A stretch of 10,065 nt of DNA from Thiobacillaceae bacterium. Its GTDB lineage: Bacteria > Pseudomonadota > Gammaproteobacteria > Burkholderiales > Thiobacillaceae. Position 1 is the stretch's first letter; each line of letters opens with the position of its first letter. Below are positions 1 to 6,374 of this stretch, one piece after another. Both the position numbers and the translations under genes were made by a program. Below the pieces are notes generated by a model. The model was not told the DNA's origin. It was given only the letters and a program-made list of their open reading frames with translations, and made no database searches. The stretch is from contig JAHENE010000053.1 in the NCBI GenBank assembly GCA_024643305.1, positions 1 to 10,065 on the forward strand, in the 5' to 3' direction.

Positions 1-1161
1 TACGAACCAGATCAACTTCAACAGTCTTATCAAACATGAAAGCTCCGTCGGATGTCATGTTTGAGCGTTTAACGGTAAATTTGAATTGGCCAGAGCAGCC
101 TGCTCTACCAGGTTGAGTGCTGTATCCAGCACAAACGCCTGTGGTTGATCCATCTTGTTTCGTGAACGCTACGGCGTAGTTGACAGCAAAGTTCTTGGTG
201 TTCGTTGCCGTATTGCCCGCACCATCTACTGCTTCTGCAGTAATGGTGTAGGAACCGATGCCGCTACGCGAAGCTGAAGTAAAAGCAGACACGTCACTTG
301 TTCCGTCAGCACCCGTGCCGCCAGTTGGCGTAAAGCTCCCAGTCCCGGTTACGGTAACCCCTGGAGCAGCAGTAAGTGCTGTGTCCAGTGTCAGACTAAT
401 CGTCTCATCAGATACTGCACCGCCCACACTGCTCACTTTCGCGCTCAGCGAAGCCAAACCAGTAGCTGCAGGGCCTGCAGGGTCATAAGCCTGAACTTCA
501 ACGCCGACCACCCCAAGAATTTCATCGCCGGTTGGCTTGGTAACATTGACTACCGGAGGTGTAGTATCAACCGAGGTTGGTGCACGAAGCACAAGGGTAA
601 ACATTACGCCCGATCCTACCCCAATGCCATATCCATCAGCTTTGGCCGCCAGCTTGATAGCGTAATCTCCATAGTTTGCAGAATCCAGGTTCGGATTTGA
701 AACCGTGACGACCACAGATGTCGAGGCACCCGGTGCAAAATCATTCCATGCACTGGGATCCACCGAGAACGCAGCGACGATGGCTTGACCCAAAGAGGAT
801 CCAAGCCCCACATCTAAGGGTGATGCAAGCGGATTTCCATCTGCATCAGCGACTTTCTGAATTTCAAGAACGCCTATTAAGGCATTTGCGGTAGGGGCAC
901 ATGCATTTGTGGCACCTTGCCCAGGGAATACATTTTGTGCACTCGTGTCGGGTGAAGCATTGGGGGCCGCGACATTAAATGAGGAACTTACATCCGAGCC
1001 ACCCGAGCCACTAAAAGTGGCCTGTGTTAGTCCAGTAGCGATGTAAGAAAAAGGACCATTAGCGATATCTGCTCCACCGCATTTTTCAGGAACAGCCCAG
1101 GCAGAACCAGCACCTGCCAAAAGCAGCAGGGCCCCCAGATACATCACTCTATTACTCATGA
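1..1161 (-). CDS. Secreted/surface protein with Ig-like domain; partial, frameshifted near its start
   Basis: The gene runs off the left edge; about 387 residues are visible. An ATG at 1161-1159 follows a GGGGAG ribosome binding site (1173-1168) with 6-base spacing. The first codons (MSNRVMYIWG) and the long downstream frame do not match: the open frame from about 1150 to 1 has no usable start and is preceded by TAG at 1153-1151. Restoring one base in the C5 tract (plus 1132-1136) joins them and gives a typical signal peptide: Arg4, a Leu/Ala-rich core, and AWA as cleavage site near residue 23. The mature part is rich in Ser, Thr, Gly and Ala. From about residue 197 (VDTTPPVVNVTKP) to about 325 (TITAEAVDGAGNT) it resembles bacterial Ig-like/cadherin-like modules of surface proteins. 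The C-terminus, where a sorting signal would lie, is outside the window. It could be a real pseudogene, a sequencing error or a switched-off phase. The exact function is not recognised. Confidence 0.7.
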
Positions 1162-1208
1162 TTTACTCCCCACCATAACGTTAATTAAGAAAATACATCG
1201 CCAAGAAA

Positions 1209-1496
1209 TTAATGGTTTGTTTCCAGGCGCGACTTCAACAACTTCACCGCCACGCCCATTCGTTCTCCCAAATCCTTCGTCCGTAACACCTCGCCGCTGG
1301 CCTTGAGGAAAAACGGCCTCCCTACCGTGCTGAGATCGATGGTCAGATCAATCTGGCTGCCCGGCTGATAGGCGCTTTCTGTCTCAAAAAACAGGCCCGT
1401 GGTGCTGATGTTATGGGTCTTGCCCATACCCCCCCCTGCAAGCACCACTGGCAGTGCGAGCTGTTCACGGTTTTCAATACGTTTTTCGTTCAGCAT
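1209..1496 (-). CDS. PilZ domain protein (probable cyclic-di-GMP receptor)
   Basis: A small single-domain PilZ protein of about 95 residues from this start. PilZ domains bind cyclic-di-GMP and alter a partner's activity, often in motility, pili or exopolysaccharide production. Both ligand motifs are visible: RxxxR as R6-IEN-R10 and the (D/N)xSxxG motif as N29-IST-T-G34, followed by a beta-rich segment ending near GERMGVAVKLL. The start is uncertain. The ATG at 1496 fits the usual few residues before RxxxR but has no good ribosome binding site. The same frame stays open upstream through ATG 1547 and CTG 1580 to TTG 1598, and a perfect AGGAGG at 1592-1587 lies 6 bases before the in-frame CTG. 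The coding strand carries an unbroken run of eight G (plus 1429-1436) encoding part of the Gly stretch between the two motifs. Its neighbours are the secreted protein gene downstream, 47 bases away, and a divergent response regulator upstream. Confidence 0.82.
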   Translation of the reverse strand: MLNEKRIENREQLALPVVLAGGGMGKTHNISTTGLFFETESAYQPGSQIDLTIDLSTVGRPFFLKASGEVLRTKDLGERMGVAVKLLKSRLETNH

Positions 1497-1586
1497 GGGG
1501 CGAATTATCAGGACCGCGCCATGGCAATACATGAGTGGTTTCGCCATTTTTAATAGGAGTTTTCGCCGAGCCCGGAACAGGACAAA

Positions 1587-1592
1587 CCTCCT
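1587..1592 (-). promoter_or_regulatory. Perfect Shine-Dalgarno hexamer upstream of the PilZ gene
   Basis: The minus strand reads AGGAGG here, the ideal anti-16S match. No ATG, GTG or TTG lies at normal spacing after it in the PilZ frame, but an in-frame CTG starts 6 bases later (1580-1578). It may mark a longer PilZ product with a rare CTG start, or be coincidence. Confidence 0.35.
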
Positions 1593-1666
1593 ATACAAAT
1601 AGCCATCCTCTCAGGTAGGATGCGAATCGCAAAATTGCACTTATTCTTGTCGGGTGACCTCTAAAA

Positions 1667-2344
1667 ATGCAGGTTGATGGCTGTAATGCGATCCAAGTAT
1701 TGCTGGTCAGCGACTTGCCAATCGTGTCCTGGGGCCTTGAGCGATTGATCGAGAGCCAGCAGCCTCGCATGACCCTGGCCGGCACCGCCGCCAGCCATGA
1801 AGAAGCCTTGCAAAGGCTGGGGACCACGCCCGTAGATGTCGTTCTGGTGGACCTGGATGGCCACAATGTCATAGCCGGCATCACGGCACTGTCCGCCGTA
1901 TCCCAAGCCAAGGTAATCGGCCTGACGCTCTCCAACGACGACGAATTTCGCGATAGCGCGGTACTGGCAGGCGCCAGCGGGATCGTGCGCAAGTTCGAGT
2001 CCGTGACGGTGCTGATCAAGGCAATCGAGAAGGTTTCTGCCGGCGAGTTGTGGCTGGATCGCTCAACCACCAATCGCGTGTTCATTGAAATGGCGCGTCG
2101 AAAGGCCGAAGAAAAAGCCAACCCTGCCAGGCAACGAATCGCCTCGCTTACCCGCCAGGAGCGCCGTGTTGCTGCGGCAATCGCACAGGATGCTTCGGCA
2201 ATCGGGCGCGACCTTGCAGAGCGTCTGCATATCAGCGAATCAACACTTAGAAATCACCTGACTTCGATTTACGCCAAGCTCGATCTCGGCAACCGCCTTG
2301 AGTTGTACGCCTTTGCCACTCGCCACGGCATAGCGGCCGAGTAA
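1667..2344 (+). CDS. NarL/FixJ-family response regulator (receiver plus LuxR-type HTH)
   Basis: A 225-residue two-component regulator that would be phosphorylated by a sensor kinase and bind DNA. The N-terminal receiver domain (about residues 9-125) has the likely phospho-acceptor D62 in VVLVDLDG, the switch Thr at T87 (GLTLSND) and the conserved Lys K109 (GIVRK). The acidic pair normally near residue 15 is only half present (S15-D16), which may weaken metal binding. A linker leads to a C-terminal LuxR-type helix-turn-helix from about 158 to 223, with the LTRQERRV start and the recognition region HISESTLRNHLTSIYAKL. Length and layout are normal for the family. A GGTGA-like site sits about 10 bases before the ATG. 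No cognate histidine kinase is in the window, so the signal and targets are unknown. It is divergent from the PilZ gene across about 70-170 bases, depending on the PilZ start. Confidence 0.9.
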   Translation: MQVDGCNAIQVLLVSDLPIVSWGLERLIESQQPRMTLAGTAASHEEALQRLGTTPVDVVLVDLDGHNVIAGITALSAVSQAKVIGLTLSNDDEFRDSAVLAGASGIVRKFESVTVLIKAIEKVSAGELWLDRSTTNRVFIEMARRKAEEKANPARQRIASLTRQERRVAAAIAQDASAIGRDLAERLHISESTLRNHLTSIYAKLDLGNRLELYAFATRHGIAAE

Positions 2345-2417
2345 TCATTTTCCACCCAGTCCGTATTTATGGGGCAAAAATGCAGCGCAGGCGTGGAGAC
2401 GCCATTAAAATAGCGCC

Positions 2418-3338
2418 ATGCCCAAAAAGACTGACGCTTTCAAAGACACCGAATCCCTCATCACCATACGCGACTGGCTGAGATTTGCCGTTTCTCGCTT
2501 CAACGAAGCCGGCCTCTTTTTTGGCCACGGCACGGACAACGCCTTCGATGAGGCAGCTTATCTGATTCTGCACACCCTGCATCTGCCACTGGATCGCCTT
2601 GAGCCTTTTCTGGATGCCAGCCTGACTCATGGTGAAGCGGATCAGCTCAAAATCATCATCGAACGCCGGGTAAAAGAGCGCGTTCCGGCCGCCTATCTCA
2701 CCCATGAAGCATGGCTTGGCGAATACCGCTTTTACGTGGATGAGCGCGTGATCGTACCCCGTTCATTCATCGCAGAATTGCTGCGTGAGCAGTTGTCACC
2801 CTGGGTGGAGGATTCTGAAGCAATTCACTCTGCTGCGGATATCTGCACCGGCTCCGGTTGCCTGGCCATCCTCATGTCCCATGCATTTCCGCATGCCGAG
2901 ATCGATGCCGTGGATATTTCCGCCGATGCACTGGAAGTGGCCAAGAGGAATATGGCTGATTACGGCCTGCAGGACCAGGTACATCTGATTCAGTCAGATC
3001 TGATGGCCGAACTAGCAGACAAGAAATATGACCTCATCATCACCAACCCGCCTTATGTAAACGCACCATCAATGGCAGAACTTCCGGAGGAGTATCGCCG
3101 CGAGCCAGAACTGGCACTGGCCAGCGGCGCCGATGGCCTTGAGCATGTCCGGCGCATCCTTGCCGATGCCGCGGATCATCTCAATCCTGGCGGATTGCTG
3201 GTCGCGGAAATCGGCCATAACCGCGAGGCTCTGGAAACCGCTTTCCCGCAATTGCCTTTTACCTGGCTTGATACGAGCAGCGGGGATCAGTTTGTGTTTT
3301 TACTGCGTCGCGAAGACTTCGCAGGCACTTGTATATAA
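2418..3338 (+). CDS. prmB: Ribosomal protein L3 N5-glutamine methyltransferase PrmB
   Basis: 306 residues, close to the usual length of about 300-310. PrmB uses S-adenosylmethionine to methylate the side-chain amide of a glutamine in ribosomal protein L3 and acts in the cytoplasm during ribosome assembly. The N-terminal helical region (about 10-100) ends in the family-typical stretch LTHEAWLGEYRFYVDERVIVPRS. It is followed by a class I methyltransferase fold with the SAM-binding glycine motif D141-ICTGSGC and the catalytic N210-PPY motif that binds the target glutamine amide. PrmC (release factor methyltransferase) shares the NPPY motif, but the LTHEAWLGEYRFYVDE region and the length favour PrmB. 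The ATG at 2418 has only a poor ribosome binding site: a GGAG 20 bases upstream is too distant and sits in the loop of a small hairpin. It lies 73 bases after the response regulator gene. Confidence 0.93.
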   Translation: MPKKTDAFKDTESLITIRDWLRFAVSRFNEAGLFFGHGTDNAFDEAAYLILHTLHLPLDRLEPFLDASLTHGEADQLKIIIERRVKERVPAAYLTHEAWLGEYRFYVDERVIVPRSFIAELLREQLSPWVEDSEAIHSAADICTGSGCLAILMSHAFPHAEIDAVDISADALEVAKRNMADYGLQDQVHLIQSDLMAELADKKYDLIITNPPYVNAPSMAELPEEYRREPELALASGADGLEHVRRILADAADHLNPGGLLVAEIGHNREALETAFPQLPFTWLDTSSGDQFVFLLRREDFAGTCI

Positions 3339-3339
3339 T
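3334..3339 (+). promoter_or_regulatory. Candidate -10 element (TATAAT) before the membrane protein gene
   Basis: A perfect TATAAT overlaps the prmB stop codon, 34 bases before the next ATG. No good -35 hexamer lies 16-18 bases upstream; that area instead holds a small palindrome, GCGAAG-A-CTTCGC. It could give the downstream gene its own promoter, but a lone -10 match is weak evidence. Confidence 0.3.
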
Positions 3340-3373
3340 GCAAAATCAAACCGAAACATAAAGGAGGAGTCCC

Positions 3374-4042
3374 ATGCAACAACAGATCGACGTATTCGTA
3401 GCCTCCCTCACTTCATTCTGGACCCAACTGGCGGGATTCATTCCGCAACTGCTTGCCGCCCTGCTGCTACTTTTTCTGGGCTGGATACTGGCCAATATTG
3501 CGCGTTCTGCAGTAAGCAAGATTCTGGATACCCTCAAGTTTGATGAACTTGGCAAGAAAACCGGCATCGAGGCTTTTATGCGACAGGGCAACATCAACCT
3601 CACCCTGTCCAGGCTGATCGCCAACCTCGTTTACTGGATCATCCTGCTGGTTGTGATCGTCACCGTTGCCAATAGTCTGGGCCTCACCACGGTGGCCGAA
3701 CTGTTCAACAAAGTAGTCTTCTACCTCCCCAACATCATCGTTGCCGTTCTGGTCTTGGTGTTCGGTGTGATGGTCGCGCGCTTTATCAACCGCCTCGCAT
3801 TTGCCTACTTGAGCAACATGGGCGTGGATGGCGCATTGACCATCAGCACCCTGGCCGAATATGCCGTGATTGTGTTTGTGGTGTTCGTGGCGCTGGAACA
3901 ACTGCAAATCGGCACCCACCTCCTTATCACCGCTTTCCAGATCGGCTTTGGGGCATTTGGTCTGGCATTTGGCCTGGCGTTCGGCCTGGGCGGCAAGGAC
4001 TGGGCGGCAAGTGTGATCAAGAAGCTGACTGAGAAGAAGTAA
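3374..4042 (+). CDS. TM_helix-repeat (CmpX-like) inner-membrane protein, MscS-related
   Basis: A 222-residue, very hydrophobic inner-membrane protein. About five membrane segments are visible: residues 21-42, 82-103, 117-137, 158-178 and 184-207. The layout with repeated LLLFLGWILAN and VLVLVFGVMVARF segments, each followed by a short amphipathic stretch, matches the conserved TM helix family (Pfam TM_helix) that includes Pseudomonas CmpX. The last helix, rich in Gly and Ala (GFGAFGLAFGLAFGLGGKDWA), resembles the pore-lining helix of MscS mechanosensitive channels. The soluble beta domain of MscS is absent, because the protein ends 15 residues later with a basic KKLTEKK tail. Channel activity is therefore inferred only. 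The start is secure: AAGGAGGAG at 3361-3369 lies 4 bases before the ATG. It follows prmB by 35 bases and probably has its own transcript. Confidence 0.85.
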   Translation: MQQQIDVFVASLTSFWTQLAGFIPQLLAALLLLFLGWILANIARSAVSKILDTLKFDELGKKTGIEAFMRQGNINLTLSRLIANLVYWIILLVVIVTVANSLGLTTVAELFNKVVFYLPNIIVAVLVLVFGVMVARFINRLAFAYLSNMGVDGALTISTLAEYAVIVFVVFVALEQLQIGTHLLITAFQIGFGAFGLAFGLAFGLGGKDWAASVIKKLTEKK

Positions 4043-4050
4043 CAAAGGCT

Positions 4051-4599
4051 TTAATTGCCGTTTCTGCGTATGTAGCTGTAATCCCAAACCTCGCCGGTTG
4101 CTTGATTCAGGCAACCGGCGAGTTCCTCTCCGGGCACCGCCTCGGATTCAAATACGTTTGAGATTTCTATAAAAATCCGTCCAAAGGCAGCGCTATGTCG
4201 CCAGTCGAAATCGTGTATTGAGCTGCCATAACCACAGCACTTGCAATACAGACTCACATCGGGAGAATCAGAAATCTCCGCGTTCTCCAATACTTTCCGG
4301 CAGCGAGGACAGCGCGGAAGCTTCAGATTTTCCCCACGCACAAACTGGGGCGCATCGAATATTCCGCCCAGACGTATCGTCGTCGCACCCTCATTCTCTC
4401 CCAGTGCAATATGTGGCGAGCACCCAAGATAAGTGATGAGGTTGAGATATTCCGGTCCGGTACTGAATAGCCACGGTTTGCGTTCATCACCGATCAGCCC
4501 GGCCGCATGCAGGGCATGTGCAATCGTATGCATGTCCTTCGGCGCCCAAAGGGGGTTCCCGGGGGAAAGAATCAGGAAATTCCCAGCGTCTTTATTCAC
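4051..4599 (-). CDS. Conserved hypothetical protein with a four-cysteine zinc ribbon
   Basis: A 182-residue protein of unknown function. The N-terminal half (NFLILSPGNPLWAPKDMHTIAHALHAAGLIG) looks like a folded soluble domain. In the middle, CPRCRK followed about 20 residues later by CKCCGYG gives two CxxC pairs typical of a structural zinc ribbon. No signal peptide or membrane segment is seen. The start is taken as GTG at 4599 because the residues from there look coding; it has no clear ribosome binding site. ATG at 4533 is an alternative, with GAAGGA almost touching it, but would remove the SPGNPLW segment. It lies 49 bases downstream of rluB on the same strand and converges on the membrane protein gene with only 8 bases between stop codons. 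The last 25 or so codons contain a strong hairpin. I do not recognise a function. Confidence 0.72.
   Translation of the reverse strand: MNKDAGNFLILSPGNPLWAPKDMHTIAHALHAAGLIGDERKPWLFSTGPEYLNLITYLGCSPHIALGENEGATTIRLGGIFDAPQFVRGENLKLPRCPRCRKVLENAEISDSPDVSLYCKCCGYGSSIHDFDWRHSAAFGRIFIEISNVFESEAVPGEELAGCLNQATGEVWDYSYIRRNGN
4090..4122 (+). terminator. Strong hairpin, candidate terminator for the plus-strand membrane protein gene
   Basis: The arms 4090-4101 (CTCGCCGGTTGC) and 4111-4122 are perfect 12-base complements. In a plus-strand transcript the stem extends inward by a U-G wobble, a U-A and a G-C pair to a 3-base loop. On the minus strand the wobble position becomes an A-C mismatch, so the fold suits the plus transcript better. 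It lies 48 bases past the stop of the membrane protein gene and inside the 3' end of the convergent gene. The following sequence (TTCCTCTCC) is only moderately T-rich, so it is not a textbook terminator. Confidence 0.45.
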
Positions 4600-4648
4600 T
4601 TAAACGAAGCAACCGCAGCGAAAATCGTATGGGCCCGCTGTCGCGGGA

Positions 4649-5584
4649 TCAGGATCTACCGGACCGGCTGGGTGAAGGTTTGCGCGGCGCATTGCGGCTT
4701 GCCGGCCGTGGTCTGGACTCCGGTACAGGCATGCCCGTCCAGCGAAGCAGTTTCTTGACCTCAGTCTCGTCGAGTTCATGCTTCTGTCCACGCTTGAGTT
4801 GCGGAGGCAGTTCGACAGGGCCATAGCGTATCCGGATCAGGCGGCTGACCTTCACGCCGACTGCCTCGAACAGCCGTCTTACTTCACGATAACGCCCTTC
4901 CTGGATGACGACGCGCCACCAGCGGTTGACGCCCTCGCCGCCTGCTTCCACCAGACTTTCCACGCGCGCCTCGCCATCTTCCAGTTCGATGCCGTCCAGC
5001 AACTGGCGCTGCATTTCCGGCGTTAGTTCACCCAGCACGCGTACGGCGTACTCGCGTTCCACTTCAAAACGCGGATGCATCAGGCGGTTGGCCAGTTCCC
5101 CGCTGGTAGTAAAAATCATCAGACCTTCGGTGTTGAAATCGAGCCGCCCTACGCTCACCCACTTGGAACCGCGTATCTTCGGCAACTGCTCGAATACTGT
5201 TGCCCTGCCCTTGGGGTCATCGCGGCTGACGATTTCGCCTTCCTGCTTGTGATAGATCAACACCCGAATACGTTTTTCTTCCGGTTCGCGCAGATAGACA
5301 CGGCGGCCGGATACCTTGATGACATCTCGTGCAGTAACGCGATCTCCCACCTGAGCCGTTTCGCCGTTGACCGTAACGCGGCCTTCGGCAATCCATGCCT
5401 CCATCTCGCGTCGCGAACCGACGCCTGCGTCTGCAAGCGCCTTGTGCAGCCTGATCTCTGTTTGTGGCTCGACCTGGCGGGTTGAACGCGGTTTTGTACG
5501 CGCTTCATGGGAAGGCGCCGCTTCGGGTACCGGTTTGACCGGTTTGCTCGGAGGTCGCAAAGGAGTACGGCGACGGTTACTCAA
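4649..5584 (-). CDS. rluB: 23S rRNA pseudouridine synthase, RluB type
   Basis: The enzyme converts a uridine of 23S rRNA (U2605 in E. coli) to pseudouridine. From a TTG start the protein has 311 residues: a basic N-terminal tail (SNRRRTPLRPPSK), an S4 RNA-binding domain at about 42-87 (RLHKALADAGVGSRREMEAWI), then the RsuA/RluB catalytic domain with the signature GRLDFNTEGL, whose Asp149 is the catalytic residue. It ends with a Pro/Arg/Ser-rich basic tail typical of RluB and RluF-like proteins. RsuA is less likely because of the tails and context. The start needs care. The frame is open to 5713, but residues before TTG 5584 look like antisense-quality sequence and overlap the end of the upstream gene. 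The TTG start leaves a 37-base gap and has a weak GAAAG-type ribosome binding site. It follows scpB and one extra gene, likely as the last shared member of that operon. Confidence 0.93.
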   Translation of the reverse strand: MSNRRRTPLRPPSKPVKPVPEAAPSHEARTKPRSTRQVEPQTEIRLHKALADAGVGSRREMEAWIAEGRVTVNGETAQVGDRVTARDVIKVSGRRVYLREPEEKRIRVLIYHKQEGEIVSRDDPKGRATVFEQLPKIRGSKWVSVGRLDFNTEGLMIFTTSGELANRLMHPRFEVEREYAVRVLGELTPEMQRQLLDGIELEDGEARVESLVEAGGEGVNRWWRVVIQEGRYREVRRLFEAVGVKVSRLIRIRYGPVELPPQLKRGQKHELDETEVKKLLRWTGMPVPESRPRPASRNAPRKPSPSRSGRS

Positions 5585-5621
5585 TTTGTTTTCTTTCAGT
5601 AATGGCAGGGTAGCTGGTGCA

Positions 5622-6308
5622 TTAGCGCCGAGATTCTCGTGTAGGGCGGCGGCGGTTAAGGTCAAGTATGGTTGCACACCTCTCATAAACTTTTGGGTGC
5701 ACATCCGGAACAAAACCAGCGCGCGGATCTGTTGCCATGGTAGTAAGGATGACGGCGCAGTTTACGCTATTTACCTGATCGAGCATTTCTTCAACCGCCT
5801 TATGGCAATAAAGATGGAAATTCTCCAACGCCAGCAACAATGGTCGTTCAAAATTACTGCTCATGATCCATTCAATTATGCTCGGTAGACGTAAACGAAC
5901 TTGTTCCACACTGCTCGGAACGGTTTTTTCATTGAAATGAAGCACTGAAACCCCTCGCCGACTAACTTTGAATTTCCTTGACTGTTCGGCATCAATGCGC
6001 AAGGAATGATATCGATGCGCTCCGAAAGCTTCACGTGCCTTTGCCTTCAAGGGATCAGCTAATGCCGGAGTCAATCCATCAGTCACATAGACAACCCCGA
6101 AGCCAGCCATAGCTGCATCAGCACAAAGAATCGATACTGCCTTTGTACGTCCGCAAAAATCTTCGCCACGAATAAGAATATTTCCAAACAACCCGCTACG
6201 ACTAATAACAACTTCAGATACCGGTGAAGAAGAAGAGAACACCAAACGAAACTCCGACAACGGAATTTCAGTCTTGGGGCCAATTAGTTGAGTGATTGTA
6301 TCCAGCAC
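5622..6308 (-). CDS. Unrecognised protein resembling a degenerate P-loop (VirD4/FtsK-like) ATPase
   Basis: 228 residues; family not recognised with certainty. Residues 48-55 read G-EDFC-GRT, which matches the Walker A pattern GxxxxGK(S/T) except that the lysine is Arg54. Before it are beta-strand-like residues (GNILIRG). After it comes an Ala-rich helix and a strand GFGVVYVTDGL, as in coupling-protein or HerA/FtsK-type ATPases. Residues 156-164 (RPLLLALENFH) sit where Walker B would be, with E162 but no preceding Asp. VNCAVILTTM (182-191) resembles the following sensor strand. Both changes suggest nucleotide binding without hydrolysis, or loss of function. The GTG start at 6308 is the first usable codon after TAG and lies inside an inverted repeat. 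The DNA looks more AT-rich than scpA, scpB or rluB around it, which hints at later acquisition. It sits co-directionally between scpB and rluB, which are often adjacent, and ends 37 bases before the rluB start. Confidence 0.6.
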   Translation of the reverse strand: MLDTITQLIGPKTEIPLSEFRLVFSSSSPVSEVVISRSGLFGNILIRGEDFCGRTKAVSILCADAAMAGFGVVYVTDGLTPALADPLKAKAREAFGAHRYHSLRIDAEQSRKFKVSRRGVSVLHFNEKTVPSSVEQVRLRLPSIIEWIMSSNFERPLLLALENFHLYCHKAVEEMLDQVNSVNCAVILTTMATDPRAGFVPDVHPKVYERCATILDLNRRRPTRESRR

Positions 6309-6361
6309 TTCGAAATATGCAGCAGGCAGATTGGACTAATACGAAGTGCTTACGTGTAAGC
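6304..6361 (-). promoter_or_regulatory. Overlapping inverted repeats around the start of the ATPase-like gene
   Basis: AGCACTTCG (plus 6304-6312) and CGAAGTGCT (6342-6350) are perfect 9-base complements. The arm at 6304-6312 contains the GTG start codon of the downstream minus-strand gene. A second hairpin, GCTTAC-GT-GTAAGC (6348-6361), shares three bases with the other arm, so the two folds compete. This could be an attenuator-like control of translation, a weak terminator after scpB, or chance. Confidence 0.35.
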
Positions 6362-6374
6362 CGAAAATCTGGCG

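Noticed and set aside
1591..2121. Minus-strand open frame opposite the response regulator
   Set aside because: Ser/Thr/Arg-rich shadow composition. The plus-strand product has clear receiver and HTH domains.
2390..2403. Hairpin GGCGT-GGAG-ACGCC with an SD-like loop before prmB
   Set aside because: The GGAG is about 19 bases from the ATG, too far to serve as the ribosome binding site, and the five-base stem may be chance.
3467..4114. Long minus-strand open frame opposite the membrane protein gene
   Set aside because: It is His/Gln/Asp-rich with no recognisable domain and lies antisense to a gene with an excellent ribosome binding site and clear membrane helices.
4634..4647. Small hairpin CCCGC-TGTC-GCGGG just after the rluB stop
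   Set aside because: Only five pairs, and the short T-run is about nine bases away. Too weak to call a terminator.
5585..5713. N-terminal extension of the rluB frame up to 5713
   Set aside because: The residues do not resemble RluB and the stretch overlaps the end of the upstream gene. The basic N-terminal tail starts naturally at TTG 5584.
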